Assembly (NCBI RefSeq): GCF_003626645.1
Contig: NZ_RBAM01000013.1
Span: forward strand, 124,001 to 188,000
Direction of reading: 5' to 3'
Source of the DNA: Streptomyces klenkii
GTDB lineage: Bacteria; Actinomycetota; Actinomycetes; Streptomycetales; Streptomycetaceae
Length of the DNA stretch: 64,000 nucleotides
Positions 1 through 7,790 of the stretch are shown piece after piece (position 1 is the stretch's first letter; the number at the start of each line of letters is the position of its first letter). A model generated the notes under the pieces. The model worked only from the letters and a program-made list of their open reading frames with translations. It did not search any database and was not told where the DNA came from. The translations under genes were made by a program, and so were the position numbers.

Positions 1-305
1 GGGGCGGGCAGTGCCAGGGAGGCGCACCACAGCACCAGGAGCAGGCGGAGCGCGGCCCGGGAGCCGAGGCGGTGGCTGATTCGGCCTGCGAGCGGCATGG
101 CGCACGCGGAGCCGACGGCGGGGAGGACGAGCGCGAGGCCCAGCGCCCCGGAGCCGAGGTCCAGGTGGCTCTGGATCCAGGGGATGCGGGTGGCGAAGCT
201 GCCGGTGACCGCGCCGTGCACGGCGAACACCGCGGCCACGGCGTACCGTGCCCGGCGCAGCCGGCCGTCGTCGGTGCGGCCCGTGTCCCGTTCTCCGGCA
301 CCCAT
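1..305 (-). CDS. MFS transporter, N-terminal part (truncated by window edge)
   Basis: The first 101 codons of a gene that runs off the left edge, starting at ATG 305. The visible part has a short polar, charged N-terminus (residues 1-20), a first hydrophobic helix (about 21-40), a short loop with IPWIQSHL, a second helix (about 52-70, GLALVLPAVGSACAMPL), the basic turn GRISHRLGSR (74-83), which matches the conserved loop between helices 2 and 3 of the major facilitator superfamily, and the start of a third helix. That layout supports an inner-membrane proton-coupled transporter. Nothing visible gives the substrate. It is transcribed in the same direction as the chitinase but lies beyond a strong terminator, so it is probably a separate unit. 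Confidence 0.75.
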   Translation of the reverse strand, partial: MGAGERDTGRTDDGRLRRARYAVAAVFAVHGAVTGSFATRIPWIQSHLDLGSGALGLALVLPAVGSACAMPLAGRISHRLGSRAALRLLLVLWCASLALPA

Positions 306-326
306 GGGCCGACATCCTTCCGGACG

Positions 327-358
327 GGGCCCGCGCGGGTCGACCCTCGCGCGGGCCC
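327..358 (-). terminator. Intrinsic terminator after the chitinase gene
   Basis: A perfect 11-bp inverted repeat (327-337 with 348-358) around a 10-nt loop, just downstream of the chitinase stop. A second small palindrome at 363-376 lies between the stop and this stem. There is no clear T-run, which is common for Streptomyces terminators. Confidence 0.65.
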
Positions 359-381
359 GGTCGGCCGTGCACGGCCGGGTA

Positions 382-2754
382 TCAGCAGGCGCCCTGGTCC
401 TGCCACACCCCCCATTCGCCGGTGGTGCCGGGCTCGTCGCCCTGGGTCCACCACTTGGCCTTCCAGGAGCGGGACTTCCACGCGACGCCGGCGCCGCCGT
501 TGTAGACGGCCGCCTTGTCCCACTGCGGTGCGGTGCAGGTGCCGCCGGTCGGTTTGCCGGTGGGGGTGCCGGTCGGCGTGCCCGTCGGGGTGGAGGTGCT
601 GCCGCCGGGGTCGACGACGGTCGTGCCGCGGGCGAGGTCGCCGGCGAGGGCGTACGTCTTCCCGCCGAAGGTCACGCTCCAGTTCGAGGGGGTGGCCGCG
701 GGCAGGTAGTAGACGTAGTCGAGGTCCGCGGAGGCGCCGGGGGCGAGCGGCTGGGAGGCCGGGAGCTTCACGGAGACCCGGTTGTAGTCGCCCTTGAGGC
801 CGCCGATGTTGTTCCCGGCGGTGTGGTCGCTGCGGATGACCTTGAGTCCCCAGCCCGACTGGTCCTTGGCGTTGCCGGGCGCGGAGTTGCCGTAGTCGAA
901 CTGGAATTCCGTGCCGCCGGGCAGGGTGGCCCTGGTCCGGTTCGTGATGTGGATCTTCGGGTTGATGGGGTAGTTGCTGTCGCCGAGCGGGAAGTTCGTG
1001 AGGCTCACGTCGATGTCGAGCGCCTGTGCGGGCAGGTCGGTCGTCGCGCGCCGGGCCCCGTAGGCGGGCGCGCCCTTGAACGCGTCGTCCATCGCGGTGG
1101 TGAGCGTGCTGCCGGGCTCGTACTGGCCCTTGGCGGCGTTCCAGCCGTAGTCGCCGGCGAGTTCCCAGATCATGGTGCCGCCGAGGCCCTTGTCGACGAC
1201 GTACTGGGCCTTGGCCTTGACCGACTGCTCGTCCTCGGTGGAGAGGAAGACCTTCTTCTCGGCGTTCCAGAGCCAGGGCGCGGTGAGCGTGGCGTCGTAG
1301 GTGCGGACGTAGGTGCCGGTCAGCTTGGTGCCGGCCGGGAAGCCGTACTGCGCGGCATAGTCTCCGACGACGCCCTTCTCCAGGTTCTTCGCGTGCCACA
1401 TCGGGTTGGAGCCGGCCGGGGACTCCTTGCCGTCGTCGTCCTTGTCGTGCCAGAGGTTGTCGATGCCGACGGCGCCGTCGCCGCAGGTGGTGAGGCCGGA
1501 CCCGGCCGGGCACGAGGTGGTCTTCGCCGTGCCCCACAGGCCGTTCGTGCCGCCGGTGACGTTCTTCCAGCCGCGGGTGTAGTACGGCAGGCCGAGGTTG
1601 ATGCGGCCCGGGGGCAGGGACCCGCGGAAGTAGTGGTACGCCCAGTCGCCGTTGAGGTAGCCGATGCCGCCGTACTGGGCGGTGGTGTAGACGCCCCACT
1701 TGGCGAGTTCGGCGTCCTTTCCGTCGTCGTAGAGCGCGGCATTGGGCCCGACGAATTCGTTCCAGGCGCCGTGCAGGTCGTACGACATCACGTTCACGTA
1801 ATCCAGGTATTGCGTGGCCTGGTACGTCTCCATTCCGCGCAGCAGATATCCGGAGGAGGGCGCGGCGACGGAGAGGAGGTAGTGCTTTCCGTCGGCCGAC
1901 CCGGCCTTGTCGAGCTTTTCCCGGAGCGTCTTCATGAGGGCCGCGTAGCCCTTGTTGAGTCCGCCGCGCCGGGCGTTGGCGAGGGCCCAGTCCTTGGGGT
2001 TCCCGGCGTCCTTCATCGACGTCGGGTATTCGTAGTCGATGTCGACGCCGTTGAAGCCGTACGTCCTGAGGAAGGAGACGGCCGATTCCGCGAAGGTGTC
2101 GATGCCGGCCTGGTTGACCGAGCCGTCGGCGTTCGTGGCGGTCTTGTAGAAGCCGCCGGAGCCGACGCGCTTCCCGTTCTCGTCTATGTAGCCGCCGGTC
2201 TCCGCCCAGCCGCCGACGGATATGAGGGTCTTCACGCCGGGGTGCTGCTTCTTGTACTTGGTCAGGAGGTTGAAGTGGCCCTTGTACGGCAGGGCCGGGT
2301 CCATCTCGGCGCCGGCGACGCCCGGCCAGGTCATGCCGGTCGCGGGGTTGCCCGGGCCGTCCGCCCCGACGGAGATCTTGTCGTCGGGGCCGACGTGCGC
2401 GAAGGCGTAGTTGAGGTGGGTGACTTTGTCCCAGGGGATGTCGGGGACGAGGTAGGCGGGGGTGCCGTCCTTGCCGGTGCGCCAGCCCGTGAAGTAGCCG
2501 ATGACGCGGCGCTGGTGGCCGGCGCCCATCTTCTCGCGGCCGGCGGAGTCGTAGACCGAACAGTAGGGGACGTCGGTGCCGGGGGTGGCGTAGAGGCCGT
2601 CGGGGCGGCAGGCGCTCTGGTCCTCGGCGTGCGAGGCGGTCGCGGCCAGGGTGCCCACGAGCAGCCCGGCCAGTGCGGTGCCCGCCGATGCGAGGGCGGC
2701 GCTCCTGCGGGCGCGGGGTCTGAGGTGGCTGAGGGGTCTCTTGCGGAACAACAC
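382..2754 (-). CDS. Secreted family 18 chitinase with C-terminal chitin-binding module
   Basis: A 790-residue exported endochitinase. The GTG at 2754 is chosen because GGAGGA lies 7 nt upstream and a Sec signal peptide follows at once: basic RPRARR (12-17), a hydrophobic core (about 19-37) and an ASHA cleavage site near 43. The GH18 barrel spans roughly 80-570. It contains SVGG (179-182) and the catalytic motif at 234-242 with Asp238, Asp240 and the proton donor Glu242. A beta-sandwich domain (about 590-700, ChiC-like) follows, then a Thr/Pro/Gly linker made of repeated TPTG, then a CBM5/12-type module (about 740-790) with aromatic KWWTQGDEPG. The expected role is hydrolysis of chitin outside the cell. 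Its promoter carries a DasR-type operator, which fits induction by chitin breakdown products. The exact product class (endo or processive) cannot be read from the sequence. Confidence 0.92.
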   Translation of the reverse strand: MLFRKRPLSHLRPRARRSAALASAGTALAGLLVGTLAATASHAEDQSACRPDGLYATPGTDVPYCSVYDSAGREKMGAGHQRRVIGYFTGWRTGKDGTPAYLVPDIPWDKVTHLNYAFAHVGPDDKISVGADGPGNPATGMTWPGVAGAEMDPALPYKGHFNLLTKYKKQHPGVKTLISVGGWAETGGYIDENGKRVGSGGFYKTATNADGSVNQAGIDTFAESAVSFLRTYGFNGVDIDYEYPTSMKDAGNPKDWALANARRGGLNKGYAALMKTLREKLDKAGSADGKHYLLSVAAPSSGYLLRGMETYQATQYLDYVNVMSYDLHGAWNEFVGPNAALYDDGKDAELAKWGVYTTAQYGGIGYLNGDWAYHYFRGSLPPGRINLGLPYYTRGWKNVTGGTNGLWGTAKTTSCPAGSGLTTCGDGAVGIDNLWHDKDDDGKESPAGSNPMWHAKNLEKGVVGDYAAQYGFPAGTKLTGTYVRTYDATLTAPWLWNAEKKVFLSTEDEQSVKAKAQYVVDKGLGGTMIWELAGDYGWNAAKGQYEPGSTLTTAMDDAFKGAPAYGARRATTDLPAQALDIDVSLTNFPLGDSNYPINPKIHITNRTRATLPGGTEFQFDYGNSAPGNAKDQSGWGLKVIRSDHTAGNNIGGLKGDYNRVSVKLPASQPLAPGASADLDYVYYLPAATPSNWSVTFGGKTYALAGDLARGTTVVDPGGSTSTPTGTPTGTPTGKPTGGTCTAPQWDKAAVYNGGAGVAWKSRSWKAKWWTQGDEPGTTGEWGVWQDQGAC

Positions 2755-2866
2755 GATCGGGTCCTCCAGTGGGGGGCTCAAAAGAGCGGTGCGTGGGGGG
2801 TGTGCGACGTGCTGTGGCCCGTGGTGCGCGCGTACCGCCGGGCCGTACTCCTCGGAGGTGTGGCAG

Positions 2867-2895
2867 AGGTTAAGAGGACTAGACCAGTGCGTCAA
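2867..2895 (-). promoter_or_regulatory. Chitinase promoter (-35 TTGACG, 17 bp, -10 TAACCT)
   Basis: On the minus strand TTGACG (2895-2890) and TAACCT (2872-2867) are separated by exactly 17 bp, about 110 nt upstream of the chitinase GTG. The hexamers fit the vegetative sigma factor consensus of Streptomyces. The spacer is filled by the DasR-like operator listed separately, so a bound repressor would block polymerase. Confidence 0.65.
2873..2888. promoter_or_regulatory. DasR-responsive element (dre) in the chitinase promoter
   Basis: The plus strand here reads AGAGGACTAGACCAGT. It matches the 16-bp dre consensus AGTGGTCTAGACCAST, bound by the GntR-family regulator DasR, at 14 of 16 positions. 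It sits precisely between the -35 and -10 boxes. A weaker partial copy of the half-site (GGTCCGTACC on the minus strand) lies at 2900-2909. This resembles the paired 12-bp repeats known at other Streptomyces chitinase promoters. Confidence 0.7.
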
Positions 2896-3099
2896 TAGGT
2901 ACGGACCAAGTCCGGAAAACGGAGTCCTCAGCTCCAGCGCGGCCGTCGCGGAAGCCCCGTCGCGAGCCGTGTCCAGTGCGTCACATCTCCGTGGACACCG
3001 CGCCGCGGCCCGGCGTAGGCTCGTCCCGTCGACCAGCGGTTTTCAGAAGCCGCCGGCCGGCCGCATGTAGCATGACCAGACATTTACGAAACGCAGCGC

Positions 3100-3224
3100 A
3101 CTCCGGGGTCGGTGAAAGTCCGAACCGGCGGTTACAGTCCGCGACCCGTCCGCAGCCAGCGGCCGGTTGACCAGGTGAAATTCCTGGACCGACGGTTAAA
3201 GTCCGGATGGGAGGCAGTGCGCGG
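3100..3224 (+). promoter_or_regulatory. FMN riboswitch (RFN element)
   Basis: The conserved RFN pieces occur in order: GGGTCGGTGAAAGTCC (about 3105-3121), GAACCGGCGGTTACAGTCCG, a variable arm, CCAGGTGAAATTCCTGG (about 3170-3187), GACCGACGGTTAAAGTCCG and GATGGGAGGCAGTG near 3207-3220. Together they form the six-armed FMN aptamer. It lies about 170 nt upstream of ribD and should switch off the whole rib operon when FMN is plentiful. I could not decide between transcription termination and ribosome-site sequestration. A GC-rich inverted segment (about 3256-3285) and the ribD Shine-Dalgarno sequence are the candidates for the expression platform. Confidence 0.93.
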
Positions 3225-3391
3225 CGGGCACGCATCAGCACACCGTCGCAGGCGGTGGGCCCCTTCATCGGGCGCCCCCTCCCGTACGGCTCCGTCAAGG
3301 GCCGTGGTGTCCCCGCTGTGGCGTACCCGCTTCATATCGTCGTCCCGTACGACAGCCCCGGAGTCCGTGCCCGAAGAGGCAGGAGGACCCG

Positions 3392-4558
3392 GTGGCCACC
3401 GCGACCGAAGCAGACGCGATGCGACGCGCCGTTGCGCTCGCCGCTCGCGCCCTTGGCGCGACGAGCCCCAACCCCGTCGTCGGCTGCGTGATCCTCGATC
3501 CGCAGGGCGCCGTCCTGGGCGAGGGCCGGCACCGCCGGGCCGGCGGGCCGCACGCCGAGGTCGAGGCCCTCGCCGCGGCCTCCGCCGCGGGCCACGACGT
3601 GCGCGGCGGCACCGCCGTCGTCACCCTTGAGCCCTGCAACCACACCGGTCGCACGGGCCCCTGCTCCCAGGCCCTGATCGACGCCGGCATCGGCCGCGTC
3701 GTCTTCGCCATCGCCGACCCCACGGGCAACGCCACCGGCGGCGCGGCCGCCCTGCGCGCCGCCGGCGTCTCCACCGAGGGCGGCCTCCTCGCCCACGAGG
3801 CGGCCACCGTCAACATGGCCTGGCTCACCTCGGTCCGCCTCGGGCGCCCCTTCGTCACGTGGAAGTACGCCGCCACGCTCGACGGGCGCAGCGCGGCCGC
3901 CGACGGCACCAGCCGCTGGATCACCTCGGCCGCCTCCCGCGCCGACGTCCACCGGCTGCGCGCCGAGGCCGACGCGGTCGTGGTCGGCTCCGGCACCCTG
4001 CGCGCCGACGACCCGCACCTCGCCGTACGGGGGCAGCTCGTCGAAGAAGGAGAAGGAGAGGGAGAGGGAGAGGGAGAAGGTGAGGGCGCCGCGGTGCAGC
4101 CGCTGCGCGTCGTCGTCGACACCCACGCCTCCGTCAAGCCCGGCGCGCGCGTCCTCGACGACGCGGCGCCGACCCTGATCGCCGTCGGCGAGGACGCGGA
4201 CACCGGCCACCTGCCGGGCGTGGACGTCGTCCGCCTGCCCCGCGCCGGGGCCGGCCGCGGCGGGCTGGACGTGCCCGCGCTGCTCGCCGAGCTGTACGGG
4301 CGCGGGGTCCGCTCCGTCCTGCTCGAAGGCGGTCCCGCCCTCGCCGGCTCGTTCCTCGCGGCCAAGGCCGTGGACCGCGTCATCGGCTATCTCGCTCCCG
4401 CCCTGCTCGGCGCCGGGCCGGCCGCCCTCGGCGACGCCGGCGTCGGCACCATCGCCCGGGCCCTGCGCCTCGAGGTGACCGACGTCGCCCGGCTCGGGCC
4501 CGACCTGCGGATCACCGCGTTCCCCACCACTTCCGCCACCGCCTCTGAGGAGAACTGA
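3392..4558 (+). CDS. ribD: Bifunctional pyrimidine deaminase / 5-amino-6-ribosylamino-uracil reductase
   Basis: Carries out the second and third steps of riboflavin synthesis from GTP: deamination of the pyrimidine, then reduction of the ribosyl group. The GTG at 3392 follows AGGAGGACCCG. The N-terminal deaminase domain (about 1-145) has the zinc site HAEVEA (His54, catalytic Glu56) and PCNHTGRTGPC (Cys82, Cys91). The C-terminal reductase domain (about 150-385) starts at FVTWKYAATLDGR and contains SRWIT and LLEGGPALAGSF. At 388 residues the length is normal. One oddity is a run of alternating Glu-Gly (about residues 218-234) coded by a hexanucleotide repeat, in the reductase domain just before PLRVVVDT. 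First gene after the FMN riboswitch; ribE follows by 2 nt. Confidence 0.95.
   Translation: MATATEADAMRRAVALAARALGATSPNPVVGCVILDPQGAVLGEGRHRRAGGPHAEVEALAAASAAGHDVRGGTAVVTLEPCNHTGRTGPCSQALIDAGIGRVVFAIADPTGNATGGAAALRAAGVSTEGGLLAHEAATVNMAWLTSVRLGRPFVTWKYAATLDGRSAAADGTSRWITSAASRADVHRLRAEADAVVVGSGTLRADDPHLAVRGQLVEEGEGEGEGEGEGEGAAVQPLRVVVDTHASVKPGARVLDDAAPTLIAVGEDADTGHLPGVDVVRLPRAGAGRGGLDVPALLAELYGRGVRSVLLEGGPALAGSFLAAKAVDRVIGYLAPALLGAGPAALGDAGVGTIARALRLEVTDVARLGPDLRITAFPTTSATASEEN
4044..4087 (+). repeat. In-frame GAGGGA/GAAGGA hexanucleotide repeat inside ribD
   Basis: About seven imperfect copies of a purine-only hexamer (GARGGA) code for alternating Glu and Gly within the RibD reductase domain. 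Because the unit is six bases, gain or loss of copies keeps the frame. It is the only simple-sequence repeat of this kind I see within a core enzyme in the window. Confidence 0.85.
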
Positions 4559-4560
4559 CA

Positions 4561-5178
4561 GTGTTCACCGGAATCGTCGAAGAACTGGGCGAGGTCGTCT
4601 CCGTCGAGAACCTCGGCGACAGCTCCCTGTTCCGGCTCCGCGGCCCGATCGTCACCGAGGACGCCAAGCACGGCGACTCGATCGCCGTCAACGGCGTGTG
4701 CCTCACCGTCGTGGAGACCGCCGGCGGCGAGTTCACCGCGGACGTGATGGCCGAGTCCCTCAAGCGCTCCAGCCTCGGCGCCCTCGTCCCGGGCTCGCGC
4801 GTCAACCTCGAACGCCCCATGGCGCTCGGCGGCCGTCTCGGCGGCCACCTCGTCCAGGGCCACGTCGACGGCACGGGCACGGTGCTGGAGCGGATCCCCG
4901 GCGAGCACTGGGAGATCGTGAAGATCGGCCTGCCGGCGGAGCTCTCCCGCTACGTCGTCGACAAGGGCTCCATCACCGTCGACGGCATCAGCCTCACCGT
5001 GGTCGAGGCCGGGGCCGACTTCTTCACCGTCAGCCTCATCCCCACCACGCTCGAACTGACGACGCTCGGCATCAAGCAGCCCGGCGACCTCGTCAACCTC
5101 GAAGTGGACGTCCTCGCCAAGTACGTCGAGCGGCTGCTCGGCGGCGGCGCCGGCCCGGCCGGGGAGCCCGTCGCATGA
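4561..5178 (+). CDS. ribE: Riboflavin synthase, alpha subunit
   Basis: Joins two molecules of 6,7-dimethyl-8-ribityllumazine to give riboflavin and a pyrimidinedione, which is recycled. At 205 residues it has the typical length. It begins MFTGIVEELGEV, the family signature, and consists of two lumazine-binding barrels (about 1-97 and 98-195). The second repeats features of the first, such as the paired GISLTVVE and GVCLTVVE motifs. The GTG at 4561 follows GAGGAGAACTGACA. It is separated from ribD by 2 nt and its stop overlaps the ribM start (ATGA), so translation is coupled. Some genomes name this gene ribC or ribB. Confidence 0.95.
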   Translation: MFTGIVEELGEVVSVENLGDSSLFRLRGPIVTEDAKHGDSIAVNGVCLTVVETAGGEFTADVMAESLKRSSLGALVPGSRVNLERPMALGGRLGGHLVQGHVDGTGTVLERIPGEHWEIVKIGLPAELSRYVVDKGSITVDGISLTVVEAGADFFTVSLIPTTLELTTLGIKQPGDLVNLEVDVLAKYVERLLGGGAGPAGEPVA

Positions 5179-5825
5179 GCGCCCTGAACTGGCTCACCGC
5201 GGAGGCGTTCAGCGCCTTCGGGCAGCACGTCATCTGGTCCGACCTGATCGGCAACAGCATCGGGCTCGCCGCCCTCGCCCTCGGCTGGCGGCGCTCCATA
5301 TGGACCTGGCCCGTGCAGTTCCTCTCGGGCGTCGTCCTCGTCGCCGCGTACGCCTCCGCGCACCTCAGCGGCGGGGTCGGCAAGCAGCTCCTCGTCATCG
5401 GCGTGGCCGTGTGGGGCTGGCGGCAGTGGCACCGCGGCAAGCAGGAGGCGCAGGACGGCTCCATCGCCGTCCGCTTCGCCACCTGGCGCGAGCGCGCGGC
5501 ACTGCTGGGCGGCACGGCGCTCGGCACCCTCGCCGTGGGCGGCCTCTTCACGGCCGTGCCGGAGCTGTCCTGGAACCCCTGGCCGGACGCGTACATCTTC
5601 GTCGGCACGCTCGCCGCGATGGTGGCCCAGGCCCGCGGGCTCATCGAGTTCTGGGTGGCCTGGCTGCTGGTCGACGTCGTGGGCGTCCCGCTCGCCTTCA
5701 GCAGCGGCCTCGCCTTCTCCGGCCTGGTCTACGTCTTCTACCTCGCCCTCGTCCTGTGGGGCATGCGCGACTGGTGGCTGCGCTCGCGCACCGGCACTGC
5801 CGCCCTGGAAGGAGCACTCTCGTGA
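5175..5825 (+). CDS. ribM: RibM-type riboflavin transporter (PnuC family)
   Basis: A 216-residue integral membrane protein of the PnuC/nicotinamide mononucleotide transporter family with about six or seven hydrophobic helices. Recognisable segments are WPVQFLSGVVLVAAY (about 50-64), the aromatic WGWRQWHRG (about 82-90) and ARGLIEFWVAWLLVDVVGVPLAF. The ATG at 5175 overlaps the ribE stop as ATGA. Within a riboswitch-controlled rib operon, PnuC homologues of Actinobacteria (RibM) import riboflavin rather than NMN, so that role is inferred here from context. It would let the cell switch between uptake and synthesis under one FMN signal. A nicotinamide riboside role cannot be excluded from sequence alone. 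Confidence 0.85.
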   Translation: MSALNWLTAEAFSAFGQHVIWSDLIGNSIGLAALALGWRRSIWTWPVQFLSGVVLVAAYASAHLSGGVGKQLLVIGVAVWGWRQWHRGKQEAQDGSIAVRFATWRERAALLGGTALGTLAVGGLFTAVPELSWNPWPDAYIFVGTLAAMVAQARGLIEFWVAWLLVDVVGVPLAFSSGLAFSGLVYVFYLALVLWGMRDWWLRSRTGTAALEGALS

Positions 5826-5920
5826 GCGACGCGCGGGCGGCCGCCGGGCTGCTGCCGACAACGAAACCCGCACCTCTGCGCCGCCCGGGCGGAGAAGCGA
5901 ACAAAGGAGTAGGGGCATGA
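5822..5920 (+). CDS. Small 32-residue coupling ORF between ribM and ribBA
   Basis: A GTG-started ORF of 32 codons (MSDARAAAGLLPTTKPAPLR and on to EANKGVGA). Its GTG overlaps the ribM stop as GTGA, and its TGA overlaps the ribBA start as ATGA, so it bridges the gap without an untranslated base. The residues are low in complexity and show no domain or membrane segment. The ribBA Shine-Dalgarno sequence (AAAGGAG) lies inside its final codons. It is most easily read as a translational coupler; a stable peptide product is uncertain. Confidence 0.55.
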   Translation: MSDARAAAGLLPTTKPAPLRRPGGEANKGVGA

Positions 5921-7233
5921 CCATTCTTGACGCCTTCGCCCCGGTCGGTGAGCTCGTCCTCGACCCCGTCGAGCGTGCCGTCGCCGACATCGCCGCCGGC
6001 CGGCCCGTCGTCGTCGTGGACGACGAGAACCGCGAGAACGAGGGCGACCTCGTCGTCGCCGCGGAGAAGGTCACCCCCGAGATCGTCGCCTTCATGATGA
6101 GCGAGTGCCGCGGGCTGATCTGCGTACCGCTGGAAGAGGACGACGTCGACCGGCTCGACCTGCCGCAGATGGTCGCGGACAACACCGAGTCCATGCGCAC
6201 CGCCTTCACCGTCTCCGTCGACGCGTCCCGCGCGCACGGCACGGACACGGGCATCTCGGCCGCGGACCGGGCGATCACCATCCGGCTGCTGGCCGACCCG
6301 GCCGCCGTCCCGGGCGACTTCGTCCGCCCGGGGCACGTCTTCCCGCTGCGGGCCAAGCCCGGCGGCGTCCTGGTCCGCAACGGCCACACCGAGGCCGGGG
6401 TCGACCTGGCCCGGCTGGCGGGGCTGCGGCCCGCCGCCGCGATCGTGGAGATCGCCGGCGAGGACGGCGCGATGCTGCGGCTGCCGGAGCTGGTCCCGTT
6501 CGCCCGCAAGCACGGCCTGGCGATCATCTCCATCGAAGACCTGATCGCCCACCGCCGCGCCGTGGAGACGACGGCCGCCGACGTTCCCGAGGCGCCCGCG
6601 GTGCCCGGCGTGCGCCGCGAGGCCGTGACGCGGCTGCCCACCGCCTTCGGCGACTTCCGCGCCCACGGCTACCGCTCGGCGGCCGACGGCGTCGAGCACA
6701 TCGCCCTGGTGGCGGGCGACCTCGGCGACGGCGAGGACGTGCTGGTGCGCGTCCACTCCGAGTGCCTGACGGGCGACGTGTTCGGCTCGCTGCGCTGCGA
6801 CTGCGGCCCGCAGCTCCAGGCATCCATGGAGCGCATCGCCGCCGAGGGCGGCGTCGTCCTCTACCTGCGCGGGCACGAGGGCCGCGGCATCGGCCTGCTG
6901 CCCAAGCTGCGCGCCTACGAGCTCCAGGAGGACGGCCGCGACACGCTGGACGCCAACCTGGAGCTGGGCCTGCCCGCGGACGGCCGCGACTACGCGGCGG
7001 GCGCGGAGATCCTCGCCGACCTGGGCATCCGCTCGCTGCGGCTGATGACCAACAACCCCGACAAGAGCGCGGCCCTGGCCCGCCACGGGCTGACCGTCAC
7101 CGGCCGGGAGCCCGTGCCCGTCCAGGCCGGGGAGCACAATCTGCGGTACCTGCGCACGAAGCGGGACCGCATGGGGCACGACCTGCCCTGGCTGGACGGC
7201 GCGCACGCCTCCGTCTGCACCACCAACCAGTGA
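5917..7233 (+). CDS. ribBA: Bifunctional DHBP synthase / GTP cyclohydrolase II
   Basis: Supplies both precursors of riboflavin: 3,4-dihydroxy-2-butanone 4-phosphate from ribulose 5-phosphate, and the pyrimidine from GTP. The N-terminal DHBP synthase domain (about 10-210) has the acidic metal motif RENEGD (39-44) and the later GHTEAGVDL. The C-terminal GTP cyclohydrolase II domain (about 215-420) has the zinc cysteines Cys283, Cys294 and Cys296 in SECLTGDVFGSLRCDC, and RGHEGRGIGL. The ATG at 5917 has AAAGGAGTAGGGGC upstream. At 438 residues it has the full fused length. It uses ribulose 5-phosphate, the substrate of Rpe, which is also encoded in this window. Confidence 0.95.
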   Translation: MTILDAFAPVGELVLDPVERAVADIAAGRPVVVVDDENRENEGDLVVAAEKVTPEIVAFMMSECRGLICVPLEEDDVDRLDLPQMVADNTESMRTAFTVSVDASRAHGTDTGISAADRAITIRLLADPAAVPGDFVRPGHVFPLRAKPGGVLVRNGHTEAGVDLARLAGLRPAAAIVEIAGEDGAMLRLPELVPFARKHGLAIISIEDLIAHRRAVETTAADVPEAPAVPGVRREAVTRLPTAFGDFRAHGYRSAADGVEHIALVAGDLGDGEDVLVRVHSECLTGDVFGSLRCDCGPQLQASMERIAAEGGVVLYLRGHEGRGIGLLPKLRAYELQEDGRDTLDANLELGLPADGRDYAAGAEILADLGIRSLRLMTNNPDKSAALARHGLTVTGREPVPVQAGEHNLRYLRTKRDRMGHDLPWLDGAHASVCTTNQ

Positions 7234-7270
7234 CCGGCACCGGAACACACCGAACGAGGAGAGTGGAAGA

Positions 7271-7756
7271 GTGAGCGGCAAGGGCGCCCCCGAGCTGAGT
7301 GTGAAGAACTGCCAGGACCTGCGCGTGGCCGTGATCGCCGCGCAGTGGCACGAGAAGGTCATGGACGGCCTGGTCGACGGCGCCCTGCGCGCGCTGCACG
7401 ACCTCGGCATCGACGAGCCGACGCTGCTGCGGGTGCCCGGCAGCTGGGAGCTGCCCGTCGCCGCCAAGGTCCTCGCGGGCCGCGGCTACCACGCGATCGT
7501 CGCCCTCGGCGTCGTCATCCGCGGCGGTACGCCCCACTTCGACTACGTGTGCCAGGGCGTCACCCAGGGCCTCACCCGGGTGGCCGTGGACACCGGAGTG
7601 CCGGTGGGCTTCGGCGTCCTCACGTGCGACGACGACGAACAGGCCCTGGACCGGGCCGGCCTGGAGGGCTCGAACGAGGACAAGGGCCACGAGGCCGTCA
7701 CCGCCGCGGTCGCCACCGCGGTGCTTCTCCGCTCGGTGTCCGAGCCCTGGCACTGA
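7271..7756 (+). CDS. ribH: 6,7-dimethyl-8-ribityllumazine synthase
   Basis: Condenses the RibBA and RibD products to the lumazine that RibE uses. At 161 residues it has normal length. Family motifs visible are AVIAAQWHEKVMDGLVDGA near the start, VPGSWELPVAAK (about 56-67), GVVIRGGTPHFDYVC and GVLTCDDDEQALDRAG. The enzyme normally assembles into 60-subunit icosahedral shells, or smaller pentamers. The GTG at 7271 has GAGGAGAG about 9 nt upstream. It lies 37 nt after ribBA and appears to be the last rib gene; hisE starts 34 nt later. Confidence 0.95.
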   Translation: MSGKGAPELSVKNCQDLRVAVIAAQWHEKVMDGLVDGALRALHDLGIDEPTLLRVPGSWELPVAAKVLAGRGYHAIVALGVVIRGGTPHFDYVCQGVTQGLTRVAVDTGVPVGFGVLTCDDDEQALDRAGLEGSNEDKGHEAVTAAVATAVLLRSVSEPWH

Positions 7757-7790
7757 CGGCGGGGGCGGACCCCGTAGGGTAGGACGCACC

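Noticed and set aside
97..2898. A 933-codon plus-strand open frame opposite the chitinase
   Set aside because: The chitinase on the minus strand has a signal peptide, catalytic motif, promoter and terminator; the plus-strand frame has none.
3256..3285. Intrinsic terminator as riboswitch expression platform
   Set aside because: The GC-rich inverted segment has no clear perfect stem and no T-run, so I did not list it as a feature.
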